Source of the DNA: Branchipolynoe longqiensis
Lineage: Eukaryota; Annelida; Polychaeta; Phyllodocida; Polynoidae
Direction: 5' to 3'
Assembly (NCBI GenBank): GCA_030323885.1
Contig: CM059188.1
Location: 110,023,263 to 110,087,262 of the forward strand
Length of the DNA stretch: 64,000 bases
The notes beneath the pieces were generated by a model. It was not told the DNA's origin. It saw only the letters and a program-made list of their open reading frames with translations, and ran no database searches. This document shows, piece by piece, positions 32,285 through 43,556 of the stretch. The translations under genes and the position numbers were made by a program. The number at the start of each line of letters is the position of its first letter. Positions within the stretch are counted from its first letter, which is position 1.

Positions 32285-32449
32285 CTGGTAGTACTGCGGC
32301 TCTTTGGTCCACCAGCAGCTGGTCACGTGATCCAGGCTGGTCGAGGAGAGGTGGGTGTCCTCGAACACGTCGTACCCGATCTCGTCAGTCCCAATGTGGA
32401 ACACGGCCGCCGCTCCGAACCCGATCGCCACCACGGTGATGGCCAGTGT
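32285..32449 (-). CDS. MFSD12: MFSD12-like exon 4
   Basis: 165 bp, 55 codons, phase 0 (acceptor CTATTGCAG, donor GTACCA). It contains the helix TLAITVVAIGFGAAAVFHIG and the cytosolic loop ending WWTKEPQYYQ, matching HWLREPAFYQ in human MFSD12. Confidence 0.9.
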
Positions 32450-32461
32450 CTGCAATAGATA

Positions 32462-32820
32462 ACCGGTCACCACAATCGTGCATTTTCAAGCAAGTTATTA
32501 TAGGTGACGCTATGGTGATGGCCAGTGTCTGCAATAGATAATCGGTCACCGCAATCATGCATTGTCAAACAAGTTATTGTAGGTGACGCTATTTGGGAGA
32601 TAGCAAATAGCAAATTTAACCATTGTCAGAGTTATTGTAGGTGACGTTATTTGAGACATAGCAATTTATGTATTGTCAATCATGTATTGTCAAACGAGTT
32701 ATTGTAAGTGATGCTATTTGGGAGATGGTGATGCTATTTGAGAGATAGCAATTTAACCACAATCATGTATTGTCAAACGAGTTCTTGTAGGTGATGCTAT
32801 ATGGGAGACAGCAACTGCAT
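32462..32820. repeat. About 60-bp degenerate tandem repeats
   Basis: Repeated ATCATGTATTGTCAAACGAG, TTATTGTAGGTGA.GCTATTTGGGAGATAGCAA blocks. The array resumes at 33,176-33,445 and weakly at 35,265-35,420. Confidence 0.8.
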
Positions 32821-33175
32821 TGCAAAGGTGCATGTGATATGTCACGGCCCACCAGCGGGACGCCCAATGAAAGGTAACCATGCCAAGAGTAGCCAGATAA
32901 CACACCACACAGTTACGTACAAGCCAATGATATGTAAATACATATATGCCAAGAAAGTAAAAAAAAACTAACATAGGCTACTAACCATACCAACCAATTA
33001 TCTATCTGCTACTGAAATGCAGGCAATCAAATAACTTATCGGCAGCTACTGTGTGGTAAGATAACACCAACACTACAACTGGCCAGCATTGAAAACAAGC
33101 CTGGGTACCCAGGCTTATATGCTATGGACAGTATAAATACAGCCTCAATAAAAAAAAAGAAAAAGAAAAAGGTAT
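32821..33175. other. Spacer inside the 60-bp repeat region
   Basis: Nothing recognised; an A-rich run occurs near 33,150-33,172. Confidence 0.4.
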
Positions 33176-33445
33176 AACCACAATCATGCATTGTCAAATG
33201 GGTTATTGTATGTGATGATATTTGGGAGATAGCAATTTAACCATAATCATGTATTGTTGAACGAGTTATTGTAAATGTAAATGACGCTATTTGGGAGATA
33301 GCAAGTTTAACCACAGTCATGTATTGTCTGGGTTATTGTAGGTGACACTATTTGGGAAATAACAAATTTAATCACAATCATGCAATGTCATCTATAGAGT
33401 TATCTGTAACTATTTGGAAGATTGTAAATTTAACCACAGTCACGC
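33176..33445. repeat. About 60-bp degenerate tandem repeats, second block
   Basis: Same unit as 32,462-32,820. Confidence 0.8.
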
Positions 33446-33451
33446 AATGAC

Positions 33452-33640
33452 CAGATGGGATGGCCGAATGGGTTGAGTTCCTGCCTCCCATTTTGGTAGG
33501 TCATGGGATTTGAATCCCAATGTTCGAACCTTGGTTGAGTCAAACCAACAACTTACAAATTTATACTTGTCACTACCTAGCCTGGCATTCGGCATTACTA
33601 GGATAGGGCAAGGAGCAGTGGAATGAGGAAGACCAATGAG
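33452..33640 (+). repeat. SINE S1, head half
   Basis: Head GATGGCCGAATGGGTTGAG, B-box-like TTCGAACC, body to GGATAGGGCAAGGAGCAG. Confidence 0.75.
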
Positions 33641-33901
33641 GAGCTTTCGTCGCAATACCAGTTTGCATGACTCTGTTGTCAGGTGGTGCACCATGCCAGT
33701 CCCATGTACTGCTGCGTGTTGTGTGTTTCACCATTTTCTCAGCTGTCTCAGCTAGCCATGATGCGCACATAACATATAGAGTTATGTAAATGAGTGAATG
33801 TATGTAGTATTGGGCCATACCAAATGGATTATGTAAACTGGATCACAACACATGTAGTTTAGAATATTGGAGGATATTGAATGGAATTATATAAGTGATT
33901 T

Positions 33902-34780
33902 ATGTTCTTTATTGATGTTCTGTACACAGAGATGATTTTCATAAACATTGAAGATTGCAAGGGAATACCAATAGGTGGCATGAACGTCAACAATCTTAGA
34001 TATGCCGATGACAGTGTAATACTAGCAGACAGAGAGAAAAGCCTACAAGATATAGTGAATAGAATCAATAAAGCTGGAATACTATTCAACATGAAGATGA
34101 ATGCCAGGAAGACCAAAACAATGGTTATAAGTAAAAAGACAGATAAACCAAATATCAATATAACCATAGATGGCACAAGCATAGAACAAGTATCCGAATT
34201 CATATATCTCAGACAAAAGATTACAAATGATGGGAGATGTGAGGAAGAAATTAAAATAAGGATAACAATAGCCCAAACAACATTCTCCAAAATGTATAGA
34301 GTGTTAACATCAAGTAAGATATTAATACACACAAGGAAGCGTATTCTTCAGTGTTATGTGTGGTCTACTCTAATGTATGGGGCTGAGACATGGACAATCT
34401 CTAAGAAAATGTACAAACGTTTAGCAGCATTTGAGATGTGGACTTATCGAAGGATGATGAAAATATCATGGACAAAGAAGATCACCAACAAAGAAGTTCT
34501 CAGAAAAATTAAAAATAAGAAAAGCTTGTTTGCCACTATACAGACAAAGAAACTTATTTATTTTGGCCACATCATTCGTCAGAGTTCAATATACCGTACA
34601 TTGTGGGAAGGGAAGGTGAATGGCAGCAGAGGGAGAGGGAGACCAAGAACATCATGGTCTACAAATATTTCACAGCAGACAGGCTTGAATTATTCACAGT
34701 CTATCAAAACAGCACACCATCGGGACAAGTGGAGAACCATTGCATCCAACCCTCGACTAGAGGACGGAACTATTGATTGA
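33902..34780 (+). pseudogene. RTE-like LINE reverse transcriptase, C-terminal fragment
   Basis: About 290 residues beginning shortly before the catalytic motif (LRYADDSVILA) and running through the thumb and C-terminal region: KMNARKTKTMVI, RKRILQCYVWSTLMYGAETW, FEMWTYRRMMKISW, YFGHIIRQ and GRGRPRTSW. This pattern is that of RTE/BovB-type and related LINEs. 5'-truncated; the first residues are flanking sequence. Confidence 0.85.
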
Positions 34781-34795
34781 TGATTGATTGATTGA
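33925..34795 (+). mobile_element. RTE-like LINE 3' fragment
   Basis: Plus-strand LINE 3' end, finishing in an irregular (TGAT)n tail at 34,771-34,795 that merges with the TIR of the adjacent T1 element. Confidence 0.8.
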
Positions 34796-35265
34796 GGATG
34801 TGCTTGTCACGTGGGCATCACACTACTCCTGCATCGTGGTTGGATAGAAGCAGTTCCTTCTACTATCAAGTGTGTGTAAATAAAACAAAAAGCACAAATC
34901 TATTCACTGCTATGATCGAATTCTGTTATTTAGGCGCATAGCTTACTCAATAAGTGAAATTCAGCTCAAATTAAACCCCAAATCCGAGCAATATTAAGGC
35001 CGCCGCCGAATCGTCGGCGTTATTGCGACTGTAAATAAAACAACAAGCACAAATCTATTCACTGCTACGATCTAATTATGTTATTTAGAGCGATGAATAT
35101 TCACTCGGGGGTTGAAATAATGTTATTTGGGAGCATAACTTACTCAATAAGTGAAATTTGGTCAAATTAAACCCAAAATACAAGCGATATTAAGGCCGGC
35201 GGCATTATTGTCATTGTCGCTGTACTAAAGAGAACTGCTTCTATCCAACCATGATGGCTGACTTT
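34792..35265. mobile_element. T1-family mariner-like MITE, right TIR lost
   Basis: Starts TTGAGGATGTGCTTGTCACG and shares GCATCACACTACTCCTGCAT, GGTTGGATAGAAGCAGTTCC and CTATCCAACCATGATGGC with 61,098-61,650. Confidence 0.8.
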
Positions 35266-35448
35266 GACCGGGAATGGGTGTAACTGCAGTCACACAATCT
35301 CAGCAAGTGGTTATCTGTAACTCTATTAGGGAGATACTAGATGTAACTTCAATCATGTAGTGTCACAGCGTTGTATATTAACCATAATTGGGAAATGGCA
35401 AATTCACCAACAATCACGCATGTTAGATATCGGTTATCTGGAACATGT

Positions 35449-35755
35449 GTCCTCTGTGGCAGAGTGGTTAGAGTGTCTGACCTTTTTCTAGGTTGGACTC
35501 CTAATCTGAAGATCAGTGGTTCGATTCCCCATGCCCCCACCTCTGCCACTTTGGACTTCCACTGCTGTGTATAACTTACAGCGTCATCAAAGGCCAGTTG
35601 CTCTCATACCATGTGTATGTGTTGTGGGAGGTTAAAAATCCCTTGGGTCGGTAAAGGTGTAGGCTCAGGCTTTCTATCAACAAACTGTCTAATGGTGAAA
35701 ACAAGTCTGTTCAGACTTATCCATAATATGCAGTATAAATCTTAAAGAAAACTCT
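35449..35755 (+). repeat. SINE S2 (tRNA-derived)
   Basis: Head GTGGCAGAGTGGTTAGAGTG (A box) and GGTTCGATTCCCC (B box), then the body AGTTGCTCTCATACCATGTG and GGGAGGTTAAAAATCCCTTG. A headless reverse copy is at 26,843-27,080. Confidence 0.85.
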
Positions 35756-35884
35756 ATTTAGGATATAGCAAATTGTGAATGAGCAAAAACACAGAGATCT
35801 TTCTGTGAAATGAAAGAAACAGCTGATAACTATCAGGTTCGGTTTATCTACTTTGATTTACAGGTTATTGTAGTGGAAAATTAC

Positions 35885-35993
35885 CCGGAACCACTGGATG
35901 TCTGCGGGTCCAATGGTGGTGTCCTTGGACAGTGAGAAGAGCAGCCACATGATTGCGAACACAACGATTTGTCCAACTATCCCAACGGTGTAC
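35885..35993 (-). CDS. MFSD12: MFSD12-like exon 3
   Basis: 109 bp (acceptor GACGCAG, donor GTAATT). It completes an Arg codon and encodes YTVGIVGQIVVFAIMWLLFS and SKDTTIGPADIQWFR, corresponding to RYAFTVVANITVYGAAWLLL in human MFSD12. Confidence 0.88.
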
Positions 35994-36007
35994 CTGCGTC
36001 ACCAATG

Positions 36008-36437
36008 GTAGCAATTAAGAACATGGTCCTGCTAAGAAGGGTGTCTAGGCAACTGGTTACAAGTTATGTAGGTAAGTAAGGTGTCTAGGAAACTGGCTAC
36101 AAACTGTCCAGCTGAGAAAGGTGTCTTGGCCACTGGCTACAAGCTGTCCAGTTAAGAAAGGTGTCCAGGAAACTAGCTACTAGCTGTCCAGCTAAGTGTC
36201 CAGACAACTGACTACAAACTGTCCAGCTAAGAATGGTGTCTCGGCAACTGGCTACAAACTGTTCAACTATGAAAGGTGATTAGGCAACTGGCTACAAGCT
36301 TTCCAGCTGAGAAAGGTATGTAGGCAACTGGCTACAAACTATCCAGCTAAGAAAAGTGCTTAATTAATTAACTGGCTACAAGCTGTCCAGATAAGTGTCC
36401 AGGCAACTGACTACAAACTGTCCAGCTAAGAAAGGTC
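36008..36437. repeat. About 42-bp intronic minisatellite
   Basis: About ten degenerate units of AAAGGTGTCTAGGCAACTGG CTACAAACTGTCCAGCTAAG (two halves of one unit). Confidence 0.88.
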
Positions 36438-36872
36438 ACATAGCGGCCTAGTCTAGATTGATACCAATCCTTGATACATAAGTCCTATTTATAAACTTAA
36501 TGGTGGAAAGACAATGCTTAATTATTTATTACACCACTCTAATATTACATTTATTATTAGTTAGAAATAAACTTGTCAAAATTTACATTGGATTAAATAT
36601 TTAAACTGAAAGAAGACATGGAGAACTTTCTTCTCCATTTCTGTTATTATTTGTTGTCCAAACTGAACTAAATAGAACTTAGTTCCGGAGAAACAGTGGA
36701 CTATCATTAGGAGAGCATGACGAACCAGGGGTCGAAGATGAAATAAAACACTATTGGAATAAAACGCTATATAACATCACATAGTTTAACTTAAATATTT
36801 GTAATCTCAGGTGGTATGCAGCTGCGTATGTACGCAAGCTAGGCGCCCTGCTGATCACCTCATACGTCACTG
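36438..36872. other. MFSD12-like intron DNA
   Basis: Nothing recognised. Confidence 0.4.
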
Positions 36873-37200
36873 TTGGTTGGTTTGTGGAATTTTCCGTCCT
36901 GGCAACATTTAAGGTCATATCAGGACAGGTACCGATTTGTGACAGTGCACACTCATGGTGACTTTGCAGTCATAGAAATCAGGCCAACGGCACCATGACC
37001 CGATATCCCACTCAGTCACATTATCCTGACACTGAGCTAACCAGTCGTTGCCCTATCCTATTAATGCCGAGCGCTAGGCTAGGAAGTGACAAGCATCAAT
37101 TCTATAACTTATAAGTCACTGGTTTGACTCGACCGGGAACCGAACTCCCGACCTTCCGCACGCGAGGTCCGCGCTTTATCGATTCAGCCACCGCTAGATC
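36873..37200 (-). repeat. SINE S1, near full length
   Basis: Reverse copy with tail, body and head (CGCGCTTTATCGATTCAGCC is split as in the family A box). Confidence 0.85.
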
Positions 37201-37239
37201 TCCCCACTCCCTTCTCAAGCGTCTCTGTTGTGTACTGAC

Positions 37240-37450
37240 CGGATGGCGCTGAGTTCTATCCGCTCATGCGGGTTGCGCGTCATCTCTGGGATGAGGCCGA
37301 GGTGCGCGCTCTGCACGAAGGACCAGCCAAGCTGGAAGACGACGATGAAGCCTCCGTAGTACAGCGCCGCCTTGTAGGTGAAGCCCAGGTGTTCGCCTGC
37401 CAGGTTCTGCATGAAAAGCAGTAGGAAGCCCACCACCACCAGCACAGTGC
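37240..37450 (-). CDS. MFSD12: MFSD12-like exon 2
   Basis: 211 bp (acceptor CCTTACAG, donor GTCAGT). It encodes TVLVVVGFLLLFMQNLAGEH, YKAALYYGGFIVVFQLGWSF and HLGLIPEMTRNPHERIELSAI, a near match to human MFSD12 ([34 protein letters not shown]). Contains the MFS helix 3-4 region. Confidence 0.93.
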
Positions 37451-37452
37451 CT

Positions 37453-38260
37453 GTAAGGTTCAGTCAGTGGGTGTTAGCTCCTAGCAACAGATGAGGTCAT
37501 ATCAGCAATCAATAGTAAGATAATACACAAATGTGGGTCGTTCTCTGAAACTAGGTACTACTTTTGTGACATGCAAGCCAAAAGTGAAAATATTCCAAAT
37601 AATAGCAGAATCCATATTCATATGAATGTTTGTATGTTATGGATATGTCACGGGTTGAACAAAAGCTATTTCCCTTCATAATTTTGATCTTATACAAATT
37701 CAACAATACATTAAAATGTCCTGTGTAACAAACTAACATGGAAATTAAACACATTTATAACATCATTTTTAACATACACAACACATTCAAAAAGATTTGA
37801 TTGACTACAGTTAAGCAAACAAAGTTGTTTTACAAGAAAAAAGTTGAAACAGCATTGCAAAAAAGTTTGTTTAAATTTGTATCTGTAAATGCGTAAAATT
37901 CCACATTTTCACTTTAGCTCAAAATCATATAATCAATACTCTTGATACATTTTGTGGGATAGATTAAATAAACAGAGCATTGCCTAAACATACTTAATAA
38001 CAAGAGGCAACAATAATGATTTAACTTGCTATTTAAAAAAGGAAAGAATTAATTATTTAACTCATAACATGGACACCAAATATGTGGTACCCAGCTTCAG
38101 AGAACGACCCATGTATGAATTGATCGAAAACTAAAAATTGTTGTTGAGTGATGATGATTCACCAGCATCAAAGAGGGTGTGTGTACAATTTCGGAATTCA
38201 GTCCCATAACGGACCGTTAACAGTCATATAATTATGTGTACAAAAAGGCTGCCTACGTAC
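37453..38260 (-). other. MFSD12-like intron 1 (coding), AT-rich
   Basis: No repeats shared with other parts of the window were recognised. Confidence 0.5.
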
Positions 38261-38552
38261 CAATGAGGTGCCAGCTTTTGCGCTTCGAGTAGCAGCAGCA
38301 GAAGGCGTTGCACCTCTGACCAAGCCGGTCGGCTAACAGGCTGCTCAGGGCGCTCACCACCTGCCCTGCCAGCATTGCGTACCCTGCATGCGCAAACTGC
38401 ACCTGCGCCACTGTCACCAGGTAGAAGAGCGCAAAGTTGCGGAAGACAACAGCGGTGAGGTCGTTGATGATGTTGCCCACCCCATAGGTGATACGCTTAC
38501 TGAGACAGGGCAGGCGGTAGGAGGGCGAGTATAGCTTGTAGTCCAGCTCCAT
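38261..38552 (-). CDS. MFSD12: MFSD12-like exon 1 (start codon)
   Basis: 292 bp from ATG (context ACATCATGG, A at -3 and G at +4) to donor GTACGT. It encodes MELDYKLYSPSYRLPCLSKR, the first helix with GVGNIINDLTAVVFRNFALFYL and the loop 2-3 signature ADRLGQR followed by CCCYSKRKSWHLI, matching CARYGPRKAWHLVG of the family. Leaves one base for exon 2. Confidence 0.93.
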
Positions 38553-38730
38553 GATGTCTTAGTGTGTTGTGGTGCTTGTGTGTGTGGTGTCTTGTTGTGT
38601 GTGTGGGAGTGGGTGTGGGTAGGGTACTTGTTCTGGAAGAGGTTGTTGGGTGTCAGGGAGGTACGGATATATCTGTTGTTTTGCTATTGCTACACAACAG
38701 ACATTGTACATGGTCCGGGGTTAGCAGATT
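38553..38730 (-). promoter_or_regulatory. MFSD12-like 5' UTR with upstream ORF (inferred)
   Basis: A strong acceptor (TTTATTCTTTTCAG) at 38,731-38,733 would start this exon. Within it an upstream ATG (about 38,712) opens a 46-codon frame ending in TAA, six bases before the MFSD12 ATG. The frame is rich in CAC/ACA codons because of a GT repeat. Confidence 0.45.
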
Positions 38731-38759
38731 CTGAAAAGAATAAAAAGTGAATTATTCCA

Positions 38760-39030
38760 TTACATATCATGCCTATTCTTCTTACTTGGTTACTTTGCTT
38801 TCGGTTGGAAAGAGTTTGTGAAAAAGGCTCCTGTTTTAGACCTACCCCACTTTTCATAACTTTCTGCAGCAGGATTTTATGATCTACTGTGTCAAAAGCT
38901 TTAAAAGTTATATACCACTGTGGTAAGTTTGTCGGAAACAAGTATTGATCAATAGTGCTTTGCTTGTGGACTTGCCTTTCCTGGAGCCAGTTTGTTCATT
39001 TGCAAGGTAGTGTGTCTAAAGTGATGATAA
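38760..39030 (-). pseudogene. LINE reverse transcriptase relic
   Basis: Contains KAFDTVDHKILLQKV, the motif A region of Jockey-group RTs, and traces of the following sequence. Heavily decayed. Confidence 0.65.
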
Positions 39031-39473
39031 ATTTCACTACAAAATCTTTGTTGAAGGCTGTAATATCACTTGCCATATCAGACAGCAATATTGTATGGGG
39101 ACGAGGTTATTTAAAGTTTGAAAGTTGAGCCATTATGTTAAAGGATTGTGTGGCTAAGTCCTACCTCTACCATACAGAGAAGGCCCTAATTGTGGTACCT
39201 GTGCAAAGTAGTTTGGGGTGTCTGGGGTAGTTGCAACAGTACAGTGCAGTGTCTTGGTTATGTGTTAAAGTTGCATAGTCCGATGGTTTTGAGTTCCTGT
39301 CATTTTCTGAGATAAACATACCAAGTGGAACGCCATAACCTACATTACTCTAGTTTGAAGTAACTTCTATTTTAAATGGTTAACTTTGGAGATATTTGAA
39401 GTACAACCATGCTAAATTAATTTTTGCAAGGATGCCAAAAAACTACCACAGGCTTCTGCAGTAACAGGGTCTC

Positions 39474-41219
39474 TTAAAGTTGCATGGTCCGATGAAATAT
39501 AATTTTGTCAAAATTAAAACAACTACTTACATTTGATGCTATATATCCAACTTAGATAATGGTGCATTAGCTAATGATTTGGGACAGTATATACAGAAGA
39601 ACCAGTGAGTTTATAACCTCACCCCTTTGAACACTCAGTTTGAAACACCCATTATGCAGGAAGGCCATTAACCAATTAGGCCAATCTCGTGACCCCATTA
39701 GCCCCCCCCAACCAAGTAGGCCTGCTGTGCAGGGTCATAGGGGGGAAGGGGATATGAGGTGGATGTGTGTGTATATGTCTGTGTGTTTCCTGACCTGACT
39801 TTACAGAGACACAGAGACAGACATACACACAGACATACACACACAGACATACACACACAAGACATACACACACAGACATACACACACAGACAGACACCCA
39901 TAGATAGGCACACACAGACAGACATGCACAGACAGCACACACATACACAGAAACACACACACATGCACACACCCGACATACACAGACACACATACACCCA
40001 ACCTGACTTTGCAGAGAGAGAGCCAGCCACATACACACACACACACACACACACACAGACACCCCCAGACAGACACATACAGACATACACACAGACAGAC
40101 ATGCAGAGATAGACATACACACACAGACACACACACATACATATACATACAGACACACACTAACATACACACATGCATACACACATACACACATACATTA
40201 CCACCCATATATATATATATATATACACACAGACAGACACACAGATAGACAGAGACAGACATGCATAGACAGCACACACAGACACACATACATGCACACA
40301 CCTGACATACACAGAGACACATACACCCGACATGACTTTGCAGAGATAGACACACACACACAGACACATAGACAGCCGCACACAGACAGAGGCAGACACA
40401 CACATACATGCACACACACATACATACATACAGACACACACACATACAGACATACACACCCATACACACACAGACACACACATACATACACAGACACACA
40501 TACACCCGACCTGACTTTGCAGAGAGAGAGACACACACACAGACAGAGGCAGCCACACACATACATACCCACAGATATACACACAGACGCACATACATAT
40601 ACACACACACATATTCACACACACACAGACACACATAGATAGACACACACAGACATACATGCATAGACAGTACACACAGACACAGAAACACACAGACATG
40701 CACACACCTGACATACACAGACACACATACACCCGACCTGACTTTGCAGAGAGAGACACACACACATACATACACACACATACATACATACATACATACA
40801 TACCCACACAGAAATACACACACACAGATACATACAGACATACATAGACAGACACAAGCAGACAACAGACACACATTATATTTAGTTAAAAACCCTAGTG
40901 CCATATGGGCCTATGGCACTAATCCAGTCCCAGAATGGTACCAACCCAAACAGAAATACCTACCTACAGCCCTGTAAGGTTCCAGGTCATCTCACATCAC
41001 GTGGTCACCGCGAGACGACCATCTGGGTCATAGCCACAGGACTTTTGACAAGCTTGTCGAAATTATTTTTGGTTCTTTCAGCTCATATTACTTCAAAACT
41101 AATCATCTTTAATCAAAATCACTCCGGACTAATGATTAGTAGCTTGTAACGATCAATTTGATATATTTATCTCAAAAATAAGACAAAAATTCAAGTGCCA
41201 TCGGACCATGCAACTTTAA
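39474..41219 (+). mobile_element. M2-family TTAA element with satellite insert
   Basis: TTAA at 39,474-39,477 and 41,216-41,219 forms the target duplication inside M1. TIRs AGTTGCATGGTCCGATG and CATCGGACCATGCAACT. Its middle is displaced by a CA/CAG satellite (about 39,700-40,970). Confidence 0.9.
39770..40880. repeat. ACACAGACATACAC satellite, about 1.1 kb
   Basis: CA/ACAGAC/ACATAC repeats with a recurring landmark (CCGACCTGACTTTGCAGAGA) at about 39,790, 40,000, 40,330, 40,507 and 40,735, so a higher-order unit of about 180-330 bp is present. Long Cys/Val-rich frames on the minus strand are low-complexity artefacts. Confidence 0.9.
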
Positions 41220-41358
41220 ATTGCATCAGTATTTCCTTCAATAGGGTGACAAATGTTTAATAAGTGCACCAGTATCCAAGTTAGATATGTAGAATCAAAC
41301 CTAGATAATTGTTTTGGTTTTGAAAATTTGATATTTTAATCGGACTATGCAGATTTAA

Positions 41359-41621
41359 TTGGCCAGGTGTCAAGGTATCAGTTAAAAGGTGGATTCGAAG
41401 ATACAACATCATACAGGTCAATTGATTATACAGGTACTCCCTGAGGTAGGCAATATTTCTGTAGTCCGAAATTAAATATCTAGCACAATTTGTGGCTATC
41501 AAGTATCATGGGGGTTATAGTAAAAAACACATTGGTTATACGCCAGAATGACTATTTAGACTATTGAATAGTATATTGATTGGTGTGCAACAGTTGCACG
41601 GTTCTTATAATAATAGATATA
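41359..41621. other. Unassigned DNA
   Basis: Nothing recognised. Confidence 0.4.
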
Positions 41622-41818
41622 CAGTAAAAGCTCTCCAAATCGACCAACGATGGGACCGACTTTAAATGGTTCATTTAGGGGTTGTTGTCGGTTTAGGGAC
41701 GTTAAAAACGCAGAAGTTACAGTGGTATTGTATGGGCAATCATTTGGGACCCAAATAAAGCGATCGATATAAGGGAGTGGTCGATCTGTGGAGGTGGTAG
41801 GTTAGAGAGGTTTTATGG
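41622..41818. mobile_element. pogo/Tigger-like MITE
   Basis: 197 bp, TIR CAGTAAAAGCTCTCCAAATC and inverse TAGAGAGGTTTTATGG, flanked by TA on both sides (41,620-21 and 41,819-20). Confidence 0.8.
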
Positions 41819-42024
41819 TATTTGAGTTATATTCCGATATGCAGGCATTAATCAAATGTTTGATCAAGTTGTTGCACGAATATGTATTATGCTAAACTCT
41901 CCAAGGGTAGAGAAATAATGTGTCCTAGACTTGTTAATAAATCGTGACTGTGTGTAATTTCAACCCAAATAGTCAGAACCATTAGATCTAGATTGAGTGA
42001 CAAGTCAGTCATCAGAGCAAGTTC

Positions 42025-42180
42025 AGAGAGTGTCGTAGCAGCAGAGTCGGTGAACTGTTTCAAGTCCCGACTGGATGCATACTGGTCAAGCATTACGTAC
42101 ATCTTGGAGTCAGCGACAGTTGCTACAATCCTTATCTGAAGAACTGTCTTCATTTCTATTAATTAAGAGCGGCTAACAGC
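42025..42180 (+). pseudogene. CR1-like LINE 3' terminal fragment
   Basis: Encodes VVAAESVNCFKSRLDAYWSS and ITYILESATVATILI then stop, the same C-terminus as the copy at 9,258, and shares the 3' sequence ATTAATTAAGAGCGGCTAAC. Confidence 0.85.
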
Positions 42181-43206
42181 TTAAATCCTGATGTTTGAAG
42201 CTGCCTACTGAAGGCAAATTACATCTTAATCACATCATTATTCTTTTAACTTATTATTTCTAGCATAAATTCTAATCTTTCAGACCTTGAAAATAAATAT
42301 TTGTTGAGCAATTTTAGTATTTTTACATCAAACATGCCAAATCATGTGATTTTCACTCACTGTCCATGATCAAATCTTTAGAAAATTAATCTCAGGTTCT
42401 ATTTGAGATATTGACTTGATTTTTGTATCAAAATGATCAGAATGCAAATATATATAATGTGATTACATTGTCTTTAAGCTATATCCACATTTAAAAAATC
42501 TCAAAAATTTGATTGCTCTAATTAGCATACCCATTCTATGGTTAAGTCCAAACTGCTGAGAGTGAGTGCTAAATGGTGGTTAACAATCTACACAGATTTG
42601 TAGAGAAAGAATTTGTCTATGTAATATTGTATTTTTCACGAAAGATATTTGGTGAAATCATGTTTTACGATTGTTCCAAAGTTTTCAAACCTCAATTTTT
42701 CAAATTTGTCCCACCTGAAGTTGAATGTAATGGATACAAAACTAAACCTAGTGATCTCTACTTTACTGTGAAAGTAGTTATTTTTTTAGCTCTGATACAC
42801 TCACTCGCAGCAGACAACGTTCAAAGAGGGGTAGTGTGCTGAGAGCAAGTCTCCTTATTTTTCCAAATGGCCAGTCAAAATCAGCAACCAGTGTTGTTTG
42901 GAGTACCTACAAATATATTTGTTCTACCCACAGTAGCAGGGCAGCTCCCCAAAAAAATGGAGCTACGGACAGGCCAGGTACCAGAAATATTGACAACTGA
43001 CCGGTTCGCCCTGCTGTTGAGTGTCTATAAGTATAACACAATGCTGGAGCAGTTACTAGATATCAGATGCCTTTAAGTTTAACTTTGATTTATCAGTAAC
43101 TTCTTCCTTGTATTTGCCATTCTCCTCATGATTCCGAACACCATTTGCTCATAGACTTACTATGATTCATAGACCTGTAAATTGTTATGGAACTCATACA
43201 GATTTA
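42181..43206. other. Intergenic, two unassigned open frames
   Basis: Frames at 42,573-42,842 (89 codons) and 42,867-43,076 (69 codons) on the plus strand have no family I recognise and no splice or repeat context. Otherwise AT-rich DNA between MPP10 and MFSD12. Confidence 0.35.
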
Positions 43207-43556
43207 CTATAGAGGGAGTGCACACGACGTCATTACTTAGCAATCAGCGGGTTGCCATCTTGGATTATGAGCACCCTCCCTAGCCATGTTGTGAATGCAT
43301 GCAGATGCAGTAACACAGAGTTTTCTTGTGTTATGGGAGGTTCTGGGAGGTTTACATACATCCAATGTGTTTACTTACAGCACTTTAGCAACAATTTCTG
43401 ATACCAAACTGCTCATAACAGTGACAAATAAACCAACAAATCAGAAAATCAGCACAGTGTAGGCAATTGCAAGCCTTCTGTATGTCATCCAATATCATGA
43501 ATATGGCCACCGAAAATTGTCTTGTAATGTCATTACACCCCCCTCTATTATATAAG
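43207..43556. mobile_element. TIR element, TATAGAGGG ends
   Basis: Left CTATAGAGGGAGTG with GACGTCATTAC behind it; right GTAATGTCATTACACCCCCC TCTATTATA as imperfect inverse. Non-coding. Confidence 0.6.

Larger units (their letters stand above)
21163..38552 (-). other. MFSD12: MFSD12-like gene, whole coding span
   Basis: A major facilitator superfamily transporter related to vertebrate MFSD12 (a lysosome/melanosome membrane protein linked to cysteine import and pigmentation). Ten coding exons of 292, 211, 109, 165, 93, 93, 183, 89, 134 and 704 bp total 2,073 bp (690 residues), and every exon junction keeps the frame. Exons 1-9 align in order with human MFSD12 recalled from memory, including KSWHLIGT, YYGGFIVVFQLGW, HLGLIPEMT and MAVLLGAGGAVTS. 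The C-terminal 235 residues from exon 10 have no counterpart in the human protein. If the last intron is retained, the protein ends at 24,233 after 474 residues, near the usual family length of about 480. A gene of similar direction, MPP10, lies upstream. Confidence 0.88.
39265..41358 (+). mobile_element. M1-family TTAA element, split by M2
   Basis: M1 sequence occupies 39,265-39,477 and 41,216-41,358. An M2 element entered its TTAA. The unoccupied site in other M1 copies reads GGTTCTATTAAATTGACTC. Confidence 0.9.

Noticed and set aside
33454..33640. A separate gene on the minus strand (84 codons)
   Set aside because: Shadow of the S1 SINE head.
36008..36437. Regularly spaced repeats resembling a CRISPR array
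   Set aside because: Units are directly tandem and degenerate without unique spacers, and lie in a eukaryotic intron.
39676..40904. Very long Cys/Val/Met-rich open frames on the minus strand (up to 367 codons)
   Set aside because: They are translations of the CA/CAG satellite, open in several frames at once, with no domain.
42573..43076. Two consecutive small plus-strand genes
   Set aside because: Kept only as unassigned open frames: no family, no splice sites, and AT-rich codon use like random DNA.
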